64,000 nucleotides of DNA from a virus, in IMG/VR virus record IMGVR_UViG_3300034355_001196, positions 1-64,000 of that record. The stretch is one strand, 5' to 3'. Position numbers and translations under genes: made by a program. This document shows, piece by piece, positions 34,061 through 42,485 of the stretch. Below the pieces are notes generated by a model. That model had not been told where the DNA came from. It saw nothing but the letters and a program-made list of their open reading frames with translations, and did not search any database. Each line of letters starts with the position of its first letter. The stretch's first letter is position 1.

Positions 34061-34720
34061 TTAACGAACGATTGAGAATACTTCACCTTCTTCTACAGCG
34101 AAACCTAATGAACCAGCTTGACCTAAGCTAAACGCTTCGTTAGAAGTACCACCTAAAGTAGCAGCAGAAGTACTTACAGTGTCACCACGTCCGTCACGAG
34201 TACCCCAAGCAATGTTGCCAGCAGAGGTTTCTTGACCAGCTATACCAAAACCATTTTCGTTTGTACCAGCACCGCTTACAGAACCTACAGCAGCTTCGCT
34301 TTCAGCACTCAAAGAAGGGTGATGATAACGATTAGCAGCATTAGCTTCAGCAGAACCACCTTGAACAGCAACAGCACTAGTTCCAGCATCTACATAAGCA
34401 TGTCCAATTGCATCTGATTGGCTAGCAGCCAATACACCGGTTGAACCTGAAGTAGCAGCCAAAGTTCCAACAGAACCGTGACCAGCTTCAGCAACTGCAG
34501 TTGCAGTGTTTTGAGCGCCTGCACCTACGATTTGGTTTGAATAAGCTGCACCGTTACCTACAACAGCGATTTCACTACCGGAAGAAACAGAAACACCTGA
34601 GAATGAAGAAGTGTCAGTTGAAGTCACACCGTGACCATAGTGACCATAACCTTCTGCAAACACAGCGCCAGCAGCCAAAGTAGCGATTACAGCAGTTAAC
34701 ATTTTGATTGAAGTTTTCAT
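34061..34720 (-). CDS. Secreted Ala/Gly/Ser-rich protein
   Basis: A 219-residue protein with signal peptide (MKTSIKMLTAVIATLAAGAVFA) and ribosome site AAAGGAAAA. The mature part is low-complexity (Ala, Gly, Ser, Thr, Val), like secreted filament-forming or surface-coat proteins. Its composition differs strongly from the Lys/Ile-rich paralogs nearby. Extracellular or periplasmic location is likely; function unknown. Confidence 0.7.
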   Translation of the reverse strand: MKTSIKMLTAVIATLAAGAVFAEGYGHYGHGVTSTDTSSFSGVSVSSGSEIAVVGNGAAYSNQIVGAGAQNTATAVAEAGHGSVGTLAATSGSTGVLAASQSDAIGHAYVDAGTSAVAVQGGSAEANAANRYHHPSLSAESEAAVGSVSGAGTNENGFGIAGQETSAGNIAWGTRDGRGDTVSTSAATLGGTSNEAFSLGQAGSLGFAVEEGEVFSIVR

Positions 34721-35054
34721 ATTGAAGTTTTCCTTTGATAATTTTAAGTAGAAAAACTATTCATATTATCCTTCTCTCAATTACTCCACATCCATGAAAT
34801 TTGATTTCATTTCTCAACCGATTTCAAGAGATAAGACAACATAAATAGTGTTATATTATTCTCCTCAGAATTACTAAAATAGTTTAGTATTCTCATCGCA
34901 TAGAAACTATTTTCTCCTCAGTTCAACTCATCGTGCATTGTTGGGAATAGGTATTCACATACATATCCAACTGTATCCATATCGTGCATATCAAAAATAT
35001 GCCTCACTAAAATAATCATTGCGACTATTTTTCCTACATTTCCTTTTGAATCCC
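34721..35054. promoter_or_regulatory. Intergenic region with inverted repeat
   Basis: This 334-nt gap has no credible gene. AAAATAGTTT (34876-34885) and AAACTATTTT (34904-34913) form a 10-bp perfect inverted repeat with an 18-nt loop, flanked on both sides by TTCTCCTCAG-type sequence. On the minus strand it forms the leader region of the secreted gene ending at 34061, so it may be regulatory. Confidence 0.4.
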
Positions 35055-35429
35055 TTACTTAGACTTGCGATTCCTTGAAATTGTTACAAACCCAACTAAT
35101 GCAGAACCAAATAACCATACTGCACCTGGCACCGGAACTGACGGAACAATTGGGCCACCATTTCCATTACCTACACCGTTATTACCACCACCATTTCCAC
35201 CGGTTTGCAAATTGCCACCATTGTTATTGCCATTGTTTGTTTGGATTTGAGTATTACCTGCAAATGGTTGTTTGAAAATTTGTTCATTATGTTCATCATG
35301 ACGATTGTTATCATGATGATTTTTATCATGACGATTTTTATCATGCTTTGATGCCATTACATCAGTAGTTAATACTAATGCAGATAAAGCAGCAGTTACT
35401 AACAACGAATTTCTTACCACTCGTCTCAT
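35055..35429 (-). CDS. PEP-CTERM/VPXXX-type sorted secreted protein
   Basis: A 124-residue protein. It has an N-terminal signal peptide (RNSLLVTAALSALVLTTDVMA). A His/Asp/Asn-rich middle (KHDKNRHDKNHHDNNRHDEH) is probably metal-binding or disordered, and is followed by a Gly/Asn-rich linker. The end VPVPGAVWLFGSALVGF-VTISRNRKSK is the VPxxx-WLFGSAL-basic form of the PEP-CTERM signal. Exosortase cleaves such signals to export proteins to the cell surface or matrix. The host therefore probably has an exosortase. This is unusual in a phage. Confidence 0.8.
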   Translation of the reverse strand: MRRVVRNSLLVTAALSALVLTTDVMASKHDKNRHDKNHHDNNRHDEHNEQIFKQPFAGNTQIQTNNGNNNGGNLQTGGNGGGNNGVGNGNGGPIVPSVPVPGAVWLFGSALVGFVTISRNRKSK

Positions 35430-35480
35430 CTCATCTTTACTCCTCGAACTTATGTGGTTATAAAAACATTTAGTAGATAT

Positions 35481-35510
35481 ATTATAAACTAATTTTTTGC
35501 AGACTGTATA
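35481..35510 (-). promoter_or_regulatory. Sigma70-like promoter P1 of the PEP-CTERM gene
   Basis: Minus strand: TATACA, 18-nt spacer, TATAAT. It is the nearest of three tandem promoters facing the gene ending at 35055. Confidence 0.5.
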
Positions 35511-35559
35511 AATTTTTTCAATCGCTTTAAAATCAGTTTTTACAACATTTGTTAGATTT

Positions 35560-35588
35560 ATTATAATCTAGTTTTTTGTCGATGTAAA
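35560..35588 (-). promoter_or_regulatory. Sigma70-like promoter P2 of the PEP-CTERM gene
   Basis: Minus strand: TTTACA, 17-nt spacer, TATAAT. Second of three tandem promoters about 80-130 nt apart. Confidence 0.65.
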
Positions 35589-35687
35589 CATTTATTTTTG
35601 TGGAACTTTGTAAGAATGTTTTACAATAAAAAACTTGATTATTTCCGTTGAAGCAATTTTGTAAATGTTTCAACAGAATATGTGTCT

Positions 35688-35715
35688 ATTATAACAAGTT
35701 TTCGCCTGATGTAAA
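35688..35715 (-). promoter_or_regulatory. Sigma70-like promoter P3 of the PEP-CTERM gene
   Basis: Minus strand: TTTACA, 16-nt spacer, TATAATAGACACATATTC. The downstream extension matches the early promoters at 43999, 49953, 50913, 56220 and 58558. Confidence 0.7.
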
Positions 35716-35729
35716 TAGTAGATGATGTA

Positions 35730-35774
35730 GTAAAGCAACAATGTTGTAAAGTCCGTTTAGCATTGTTGCCTTAC
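35730..35774. other. Hairpin-forming inverted repeat
   Basis: GTAAAGCAACAATG (35730-35743) pairs with CATTGTTGCCTTAC (35761-35774), 13 of 14 positions, with a 17-nt loop. It lies between the leftward triple promoter and the rightward gp14 late promoter, in a 525-nt stretch without genes. A second GAGA..AGTTT/AAACT..TCTC fold follows near 35775-35822. It could be a small RNA, a regulator-binding site or an insulator. Confidence 0.5.
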
Positions 35775-35907
35775 GAGAAAGTTTGACTTCCGTGAGCACT
35801 TTAAACTCGCGCTCTCGTCTCCTCAGTTTGATTACACCTACTCTATCCATTTTACACTAAAATCCGTAATGTGTATCGAGTCGATGCTATTTTATTTATA
35901 GAAGTTG

Positions 35908-35916
35908 TGATAAATA
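35908..35916 (+). promoter_or_regulatory. Late promoter for the gp14-gp15-like operon
   Basis: TGATAAATA on the + strand, 39 nt before the ATG at 35955. Confidence 0.55.
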
Positions 35917-35954
35917 GCTCTATCATCTAAAACATTGTAGAATAACCACATAAC

Positions 35955-37739
35955 ATGGCCGAAATTACTCCTTATGTTCCACCTGCAGACTTTTGCTTCG
36001 GCGATTGGACGATGCAGAATGATTGTACTAAGCTTGATGAAAAGTTTACTGAGAACCTGATTGCCGAAAGCCTTGAGATAGCAGGTGCCCCAATCAACAT
36101 TTTCAAGCTACTTGGAGTTCACGAACAAGGCCGATTGATAGACCTAACTGGTCAGGGTTACCCACTTTCAAGTGGTGCTGGGGCAGGGTCTGATGCGTCT
36201 AATGCATTTGACATTAGCTCAACTTCGTGGCATTCTGCTCAAGTTGGGTCACTAGTTGTATCGACTCCAGCGTATCTTGGCTACAACTTTGGAACAGTCA
36301 AATCAGCGATTACGGGTCAAGCATCAAGTGCTCCACCTGCTAAGCTTTCGCATCACATCACAACTCTTAAAATCCAACAAGGACCACTTGCTCAAAACCG
36401 AGCATTACAAGTCCGTGTTGATAGAGCGACAGGCGAGCTAAAAGCGTCTAACACATTCATTGGTTCTGGCAACGGACTTTTGGTCAATATCCAACCTGGC
36501 TTCAATCCGTCTGAATGTACCATCTTGGTTACTGCATTAACGCCTACTTCATTTTCAGTCTTTAGCTCAATTCGTGGTCCTCAGCCTAATGCAACTGTTG
36601 GAGTTCATTATGCTAATCAAGATGTTCGCTTTACCATTCAACCAGGCAGCATTCCGTTCAGTGTAGGTGATACCTTTACGATAAAACTTGAACTCAATTG
36701 GCTTCGCGTAGACATTGTCAATCTACCAAATAGTGCAAATGTTGAAACTATTGCAATAAGACCTAGTGTGCCTTCACCTTTTTGGCGAATAGTTCCGTTG
36801 ATGTTCAATGGAGGAATCACTGACTATTGGGAAGTCATAAAGCTTGAACTGATAGACTATCAATCAACAAACATCAACAACATTCAAGACACTTTGTTCC
36901 TTGAAAATCGTGATAGAGACTATGCACAGAACTCCATCACACTCAAATGTCAATACCAACCGTTTGATAGCATTGGCGACCTTGGCAAGTTTGGCTTTTC
37001 AATCCTTGACCAATATGTCTTTACGTGTTCATTCGCTCGTATGGTCCAACTGTTAGGAAGACCCGTTGTAACAGGCGATGTCATTGAAGTGACACCTGAA
37101 CTTGCATATGACCATAACTTGATGCCTGTTAAAAAGTATCTTGAAGTCACTGACACTGGATGGAGTGCTGATGGTTATTCTGCTCAATGGAAACCAATGC
37201 TTTATCGCTTCCAAGCAATTCAGCTTATTCCTTCTATTGAAGTACGAGACATTCTTCCAATGCCAGAAGAAGCTGTTCAACGCGTAAGCGATGGTTCTTT
37301 CTTCGAGTCTATCACTCAAATTGAAACGACTTCATTACGTGCAAGCGAAACGACTAAAGTCGAGTCCCAAGCAGCAGTTCCTGAAGTTGGTGAAGACATT
37401 ACTGATTTAGACACTCGTATCCCTGAACCATGGAAAGATAAGATAGCTCCTCAGCAAACGAATATGTATGTTGAGAACGGACTTCCACCAAACGGAGAAC
37501 CTTATGGTGAAGGTTACAAACTTCCAGACATCACGGTTGCAACTGATGGTGAATACTATCGCCTCAACTATGAAAGTTCTACAAACATCCCTGCTCGTCT
37601 CTATAAGTTTAGCGCAATCAAAAATCGTTGGTTGTATGTTGAGACTGATAGACGAGGAGAATATTCAAGTCATAAACCCTCGGTTCGTAATGCTCTTATT
37701 AGCCTTGGAAGAAGAACTTTACAGGATACTGACATATAA
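35955..37739 (+). CDS. Neck protein (T4 gp14-like, enlarged)
   Basis: A 594-residue protein. The start region (FTENLIAESLEIAGAPINIFKLLG) is comparable to the gp14 VAESIQMRGVECYYVP region. The later part FARMVQLLGRPVVTGDVIEV with YLEVTDTGWSADG resembles the gp14 core that contacts the portal and tail. Residues about 80-290 are an inserted beta-rich domain absent from the 256-residue T4 protein. The gp15-like gene follows with a TAATG overlap, as expected for the neck/terminator pair. The C-terminal part is disordered-looking. Confidence 0.65.
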   Translation: MAEITPYVPPADFCFGDWTMQNDCTKLDEKFTENLIAESLEIAGAPINIFKLLGVHEQGRLIDLTGQGYPLSSGAGAGSDASNAFDISSTSWHSAQVGSLVVSTPAYLGYNFGTVKSAITGQASSAPPAKLSHHITTLKIQQGPLAQNRALQVRVDRATGELKASNTFIGSGNGLLVNIQPGFNPSECTILVTALTPTSFSVFSSIRGPQPNATVGVHYANQDVRFTIQPGSIPFSVGDTFTIKLELNWLRVDIVNLPNSANVETIAIRPSVPSPFWRIVPLMFNGGITDYWEVIKLELIDYQSTNINNIQDTLFLENRDRDYAQNSITLKCQYQPFDSIGDLGKFGFSILDQYVFTCSFARMVQLLGRPVVTGDVIEVTPELAYDHNLMPVKKYLEVTDTGWSADGYSAQWKPMLYRFQAIQLIPSIEVRDILPMPEEAVQRVSDGSFFESITQIETTSLRASETTKVESQAAVPEVGEDITDLDTRIPEPWKDKIAPQQTNMYVENGLPPNGEPYGEGYKLPDITVATDGEYYRLNYESSTNIPARLYKFSAIKNRWLYVETDRRGEYSSHKPSVRNALISLGRRTLQDTDI

Positions 37740-38491
37740 TGATTACAGAATACTTTTATGCAAAACAACTAAGAAGCTACATTCGTCAATTTTGCGGTAT
37801 CTTTACAGGACTTACTATTGTCACTGGCATTGGAGAGACCGGCGAACCTTCAACATATCGCGTTCCGATAGTAGTTGGAAGTAGAGATAGAGTTGTAGCT
37901 GCAATTATGTCAGGTAATACTCAAAACAAACCTTTCAGTATTCCTATGATGTCAGCGACATTGTCTGGATTGGACTTATCTCCTGAACGTCGCAAAGGAG
38001 TTGGCGTAGTTGATAGAAAAGTTTACCTTCCAACTGGTGGCGTATTTCCTGATGACTTACGCTTGAACAAACGTATCATGCCTATTCCGTATAATGCAAA
38101 TATGGAACTTGCTGTTTATGCTAGTAACACTGAACAAATGCATCAGATGATTGAACAAATTCTAATGCTATTTGACCCAGTTCTACAACTTCAAACTAGC
38201 GATGCTCCTTTTGATTGGACTAAGATTACTAGCGTTGAATTGACAGGTATCAATAATGAAGAGAATTATCCGATTGGAACAGAAAAAAGAATTATAGTTT
38301 GGTCGTTCAACTTTTTAGTTCAAATCTACTTATCGGCGCCAATGGATATTAGAGATGAAATTATTCGTGAAATCAATATACGTATTGGGAATATGAATGG
38401 CATGGCACTAGATGAAGTTGACGCTGACGGCGAATTACAACCGTTCCAAGAAGTCTATGGACCTGTTCTTAACATTCATTATGAAGAATAG
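37739..38491 (+). CDS. Tail terminator / sheath stabiliser (T4 gp15-like)
   Basis: A 250-residue protein. It matches gp15 in order: N-terminal YFYAKQLRSYIRQFCGIFTG, IRVPI-type motif YRVPIVVGSRDRVVA, then MELAVYASNTEQMHQMIEQI and LMLFDP, and KRIIVWSFNFLVQIYL. gp15 hexamers cap the finished tail and bind the neck. The start overlaps the preceding stop by one base. Confidence 0.85.
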   Translation: MITEYFYAKQLRSYIRQFCGIFTGLTIVTGIGETGEPSTYRVPIVVGSRDRVVAAIMSGNTQNKPFSIPMMSATLSGLDLSPERRKGVGVVDRKVYLPTGGVFPDDLRLNKRIMPIPYNANMELAVYASNTEQMHQMIEQILMLFDPVLQLQTSDAPFDWTKITSVELTGINNEENYPIGTEKRIIVWSFNFLVQIYLSAPMDIRDEIIREINIRIGNMNGMALDEVDADGELQPFQEVYGPVLNIHYEE

Positions 38492-38497
38492 TATAAC

Positions 38498-39340
38498 CTA
38501 CTCAGCCCATCCGCTTTCATCTAAATCATTTTCAATCAATTCTCGTTGACAAGCAATCATACTTCTTTCTTCTGACTTCAAATGTTTGTTGATAATAGTA
38601 TTAGCTAGTTTATATTCAGGTGGTATCTCTGTAGATAAATCTATCGGATAGATATTAAATCTAGTAATCTTTTTCGATTTGAATACACTTAATGGTTGGA
38701 TATTGTCTTTACCAATTTCAATATTACCTATGCCAAGGGTTTTAAGATTTGGACATTTTTTCAAAATTGCGGTAATGTCTGAAAACTTTCCAATTCGTAA
38801 CCATGTCAAAGTATTAGGAAGCCCATCTAATCCAATGATATCGCTAACATCCATAGATTGTACTGGCGGACATCCAACAAAAGACTTGATAGGTTTCTTT
38901 GAGTCGATTTGAATATCATAAAACCCTGAAGAATCTGTTCCTGAAATATGTTTAGGACATCCTTCAAAATCTTCAATTTCTACATTCAATAGAACCATAG
39001 GACCTAATACAACATGTGGTAATCCAATCATTGAACCGAGTTCCAAATGACTGACTTCTAATTTTCCTGGAGCAGTATTGAATTGAACAGGAAGTAACCA
39101 CTTTCCATTATATTCAACTAAAGATTCTTTTGGTCCATTACCAAATAAATTTCCTAATATAAGGTCTTTACGAGTTGGATGAACTTCAAGTTCTTTAGAA
39201 ATCTGAGCTTCAATTTTAGCATCCTTTAACCACTTTTCTATTTCTTCCTTAGTTTGATACATCCAAGGTTTAAGATTTGGTTGAAAAGCTGATTTACTAG
39301 AAGCAGCTGGTACTTCAGTCAATAGGTCTTGCAATTTCAT
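38498..39340 (-). CDS. Packaged-protein paralog C1, solitary
   Basis: A 280-residue protein opposing the gp15-like gene. It starts MKLQDLLTEV (Alt-like type) and has NLKPWMYQTKEE, linking it to the LAPW subgroup of the second array. Leucine-rich pieces: LPHVVLGPM, EDFEGCPKHISG and IIGLDGLPNTLTWL. The tag is frayed: IACQRELIENDLDESGWAE, so the final Tyr-Ala-Glu-Phe is lost. A late-type GAATAAATA lies near 39373-39381. Confidence 0.8.
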   Translation of the reverse strand: MKLQDLLTEVPAASSKSAFQPNLKPWMYQTKEEIEKWLKDAKIEAQISKELEVHPTRKDLILGNLFGNGPKESLVEYNGKWLLPVQFNTAPGKLEVSHLELGSMIGLPHVVLGPMVLLNVEIEDFEGCPKHISGTDSSGFYDIQIDSKKPIKSFVGCPPVQSMDVSDIIGLDGLPNTLTWLRIGKFSDITAILKKCPNLKTLGIGNIEIGKDNIQPLSVFKSKKITRFNIYPIDLSTEIPPEYKLANTIINKHLKSEERSMIACQRELIENDLDESGWAE

Positions 39341-39372
39341 AACGAAAAATAGTAGTAGTTAAAATATACTAC

Positions 39373-39381
39373 TATTTATTC
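39373..39381 (-). promoter_or_regulatory. Candidate late promoter for paralog C1
   Basis: Minus strand GAATAAATA, 33 nt before the ATG at 39340, overlapping the end of the small lipoprotein gene. Confidence 0.35.
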
Positions 39382-39712
39382 ACTTCTTCCACCCACGTTC
39401 CCGTTCATAGTTATCTCTAAAATACTCTGGTGGAGTATATGTAAAATGTGGTAAGTCTTCGCGTGCAGTTTGCGGTAATTGAACCAATGATTTTACATAA
39501 CCATCAGCTCCAACTCGAATGCCATTGTACTTTGACAATTCTTCGTATGTCATAGCTGGTTCATCAGAACCATAAATGTATTGAACATTACTATATTCCA
39601 TTCGACCATAGCCATTACTTCCATAACCTCCAGAAGTAGACATACATCCGGTGAAAGCAATTGAAGAAGTAAGTGCTAAAGCAATAACTTTGTTGACTGA
39701 TGAAGTGTTCAT
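39380..39712 (-). CDS. Small lipoprotein, unknown
   Basis: A 110-residue protein with a signal peptide and lipobox (ALTSSIAFTGC, Cys22). The mature part is Gly/Tyr-rich at first, then polar, ending FRDNYERERGWKK. Its promoter at 39747-39774 belongs to the palindrome-associated early class. No family recognised. Confidence 0.7.
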   Translation of the reverse strand: MNTSSVNKVIALALTSSIAFTGCMSTSGGYGSNGYGRMEYSNVQYIYGSDEPAMTYEELSKYNGIRVGADGYVKSLVQLPQTAREDLPHFTYTPPEYFRDNYERERGWKK

Positions 39713-39746
39713 GTGATAAAGTCCTCCTGTTCTAGAATATGGTTCT

Positions 39747-39774
39747 ATTGTATAACAGTTAGCAAAAATGTAAA
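39747..39774 (-). promoter_or_regulatory. Early promoter with upstream palindrome
   Basis: Minus strand: TTTACA, 16-nt spacer, TACAATAGAACCATATTC. The imperfect palindrome TGATTACCGGTTATCA (39785-39800) lies 10 nt upstream of the -35 box. Confidence 0.65.
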
Positions 39775-39842
39775 TAGCTAAAAGTGATTACCGGTTATCA
39801 GATTTATAAAAAAGATATTTTTTGCTAAAAAAGTTGGATAAG

Positions 39843-39851
39843 TCATAAATA
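39843..39851 (+). promoter_or_regulatory. Late promoter for the tail sheath gene
   Basis: TCATAAATA on the + strand, 47 nt before the ATG; an AATAGGAGAA ribosome site follows. Confidence 0.55.
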
Positions 39852-39898
39852 ATATATCAAACAAATTACAATTTCAAATATGAAATAGGAGAATTCTT

Positions 39899-41863
39899 AT
39901 GTCAATGGTTAGTCCAGGTGTTTCAGTTACTATTACTGATCAATCTTTTTATATACCGGCTTCTGCTTCAACAGTTCCGCTAATTTTTATCGCAACTCGT
40001 GCAAATAAGCTTCAACCTGATGGTGTTCATATTGCAGCAGGTACTAATGAACATAGTGTAGTTCGTACGATTACATCTATTGGGCAATCAGTAGAAACTT
40101 ATGGTATTCCATATTTCTGGAAAGATAATAGTGGAGCTGGAGAACCTGCACAGTATCATGGCGATTGCCGAAATGAGTATGGATTGTTTGCATTGAACCA
40201 ATTCTTAGGAATAGGTAATCTTGCATATGTAGTTCGTGCTAACATTGACTTGACTGATAGTCCTCGTCAATTTATTTCGGCTGGTATTCCTGTATATGAT
40301 GCAGGCTCATATAATTATGTAGGTGTTGGTAATGGTACTCTTTCAGCTATATCTGTGCCTTCTGCATTGAAAGAACCAGAATCATTTACTTTAGTATGTA
40401 TTGGCTTACAAGGAACCGATACTATTGGTAACGAATCATTTACAATCACCGGTTCAAAATCAGGAATGATTGGTGTAGCTAAAGCCAATGGTACTGCATT
40501 TGTTCACAGTAATATACAGTTGACAATAACTAATGGCGCTACCGTATTCAAGCCGGGTGATTACTTTGAATTCAATACTGTTTACGCAGCTAAAAAAGGT
40601 ACATCAGCAATGACTGGTCTTGCGTATACTGACTTTACTGTTGGACCAATGACAGGTAATGGTACGTTGATTGACTTAGTTCCTGAAGCTAATGCTGTTG
40701 AAGAAAACTTTATTGTTGAGTTTCTTGATGCAACAAACTTCAAAGTTATCGGATATCATCCGGTGACTAACGCAATTACAACAACTGGTCAATTCGGCAC
40801 AGTTGGTGGTTCTACCCCATTCATTGACGTTGCAGGTAAAATATCGTTTACTATTTTAGCAGGTTCGACTGCTTTTGCTGCAGGTGACGCATTTGCAATA
40901 GAATTTGATCAAGTTCAAAACATGAATCCTCTTGGTTTTGATGATGCAACTCGTCGTCTTGCAATTAGAACTGCACTTCAAGCTGAAATCAATAGTAACC
41001 AAGATGTAAGATCGGAAATCTTTGAATACAACTTGATTCTTTGCCCTGGTTATCCTGAAGTTGTTGATGAGCTTGATTCATTGAATGATAGTATTAGTAA
41101 TGAAGCATTTGTGATTGCTGATGTTCCTGTAACTAAAACTCCAGAACAAGCTGCTAACTGGGCTAATACTTCTGAGCGTATCAAAAAATCTACGATTGCG
41201 TATTACTATCCATGGTGCTTATCTTCTAATCTTGACGGTTACAATGTTCTTGTGGCTCCATCAGGAACTGCATTAAGAACCTTTGCATTTTCTGATAATG
41301 CTTCAGAACTTTGGTTTGCTCCAGCCGGTCTTCGTCGTGGTACAGTATCTGGAGTTGAAAGTGTAGGTTATGTTACCGGAACATTAGGACTTCCAACAAC
41401 TTACGTTCAAGTCAATTTGAACCAAGGTCAACGTGATGCATTATATGACTTCTTCAAGAACATCAATCCAATCGTGTTTTTCCCAACTCGCGGCTTGGTT
41501 ATCTGGGGTCAAAAAACTTCATACAACGCTACTTCTGCTCGTGACCGTATCAATGTTGAAAGATTACTATGCTACATTCGTCGCTCATTACGTAAAGCGA
41601 GTATGCCATTCTTGTTTGAACCAAATGATCAACCAACTCGTGATGATATCAAAGCAATGATTGATGGGTTCCTTGGTGATATTATGATGAGACGTGGATT
41701 GTATGACTTCGTAACATTATGCGATAGTAGCAATAATACTCCAGCTAGAATTGATAGAAATGAACTTTGGGTTGACATTGGAATAAAACCAATGAAAGCT
41801 GTAGAATTTATTATCATTCCAATTCGAGTATTGTCTACTGGTGCTAAGATGGGAACTGCCTAA
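39899..41863 (+). CDS. Contractile tail sheath protein (T4 gp18 family)
   Basis: A 654-residue protein; T4 gp18 is 659. The N-terminus (SPGVSVTITDQSFYIPASASTVPLIFIATRA) and the C-terminal core (NINPIVFFPTRGLVIWGQKTSY, RINVERLLCYIRRSLRKASMPFLFEPND, WVDIGIKPMKAVEFIIIPI) are typical of T4 sheath proteins. It polymerises around the tube and contracts during injection. A perfect bidirectional terminator follows 5 nt after the stop. Confidence 0.9.
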   Translation: MSMVSPGVSVTITDQSFYIPASASTVPLIFIATRANKLQPDGVHIAAGTNEHSVVRTITSIGQSVETYGIPYFWKDNSGAGEPAQYHGDCRNEYGLFALNQFLGIGNLAYVVRANIDLTDSPRQFISAGIPVYDAGSYNYVGVGNGTLSAISVPSALKEPESFTLVCIGLQGTDTIGNESFTITGSKSGMIGVAKANGTAFVHSNIQLTITNGATVFKPGDYFEFNTVYAAKKGTSAMTGLAYTDFTVGPMTGNGTLIDLVPEANAVEENFIVEFLDATNFKVIGYHPVTNAITTTGQFGTVGGSTPFIDVAGKISFTILAGSTAFAAGDAFAIEFDQVQNMNPLGFDDATRRLAIRTALQAEINSNQDVRSEIFEYNLILCPGYPEVVDELDSLNDSISNEAFVIADVPVTKTPEQAANWANTSERIKKSTIAYYYPWCLSSNLDGYNVLVAPSGTALRTFAFSDNASELWFAPAGLRRGTVSGVESVGYVTGTLGLPTTYVQVNLNQGQRDALYDFFKNINPIVFFPTRGLVIWGQKTSYNATSARDRINVERLLCYIRRSLRKASMPFLFEPNDQPTRDDIKAMIDGFLGDIMMRRGLYDFVTLCDSSNNTPARIDRNELWVDIGIKPMKAVEFIIIPIRVLSTGAKMGTA

Positions 41864-41868
41864 ATTAG

Positions 41869-41899
41869 AAAAAAAGGGGGATTTAAATCCCCCTTTTTT
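41869..41899. terminator. Bidirectional rho-independent terminator
   Basis: AAAAAAAGGGGG, an 8-nt ATTTAAAT centre and CCCCCTTTTTT form a perfect palindrome. It serves the rightward sheath gene and the leftward gene ending at 41902. Confidence 0.9.
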
Positions 41900-41901
41900 A
41901 T

Positions 41902-42390
41902 TCATAAAGATTTGTTTTTGCAGGTAAAGTACTTTTGTAAAAGCTGAACTAGTTTTACATCATTTACTGGAAATGAAGCAGTTTCAGCAGTTCTTCCACC
42001 AACCATTCTTTCTATTGAAGAAGTAGTTTCACCATGTTTTAGGATAAAGCTATGGTCGTTATCTTGAAATAATTTCGGTGCAATATCATATACGATTGAA
42101 GGTAGTAGAATACCAATGGCAACATATTCTTCAGTATTCTCATCATTACTACTTTCAACAATATAAGAGCCGTTTGATAAATTAGTAAGTTCTTTGAAAA
42201 TGTTTGCCATTGCAAACTTATTATTTCCTGCAGAAGCTAATGAAACAAATCGATGAAAGTTCATCCAACCTGAAATAGCTTGACTCGGTGTATGAGTATT
42301 TTGATAGACTAATTTGCTGATTATCTTTTCAGCATGTGCTGCAACTATTGACATTGAAATAGTTGAATTGAATAGGATGAATAGTTTCAT
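41902..42390 (-). CDS. Probable exported protein, unknown
   Basis: A 162-residue protein. The start MKLFILFNSTISMSIVAAHA looks like a signal peptide with cleavage near residue 20. The rest is mixed alpha/beta with no recognised motif. It is enclosed by terminators (41869-41899 and 42437-42470), so it is a separate transcription unit. Confidence 0.6.
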   Translation of the reverse strand: MKLFILFNSTISMSIVAAHAEKIISKLVYQNTHTPSQAISGWMNFHRFVSLASAGNNKFAMANIFKELTNLSNGSYIVESSNDENTEEYVAIGILLPSIVYDIAPKLFQDNDHSFILKHGETTSSIERMVGGRTAETASFPVNDVKLVQLLQKYFTCKNKSL

Positions 42391-42436
42391 ATGGTTTTAT
42401 GTTATGATAGTGAAGAACAGATCTATTTACATAAAC

Positions 42437-42470
42437 AAAAAGGAGGAGAGATTTTACTCTCTCCTTCTTT
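42437..42470 (-). terminator. Terminator of the metalloprotease gene
   Basis: On the minus strand, GAAGGAGAGAG pairs with CTCTCCTCC around a short AT loop, followed by TTTTTGTTT. Confidence 0.8.
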
Positions 42471-42485
42471 CGTTAGGTTATTGAT

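Noticed and set aside
34061-34720. Antifreeze or adhesin-type repeat protein
   Set aside because: The sequence is low complexity, without a definable repeat period or anchor domain.
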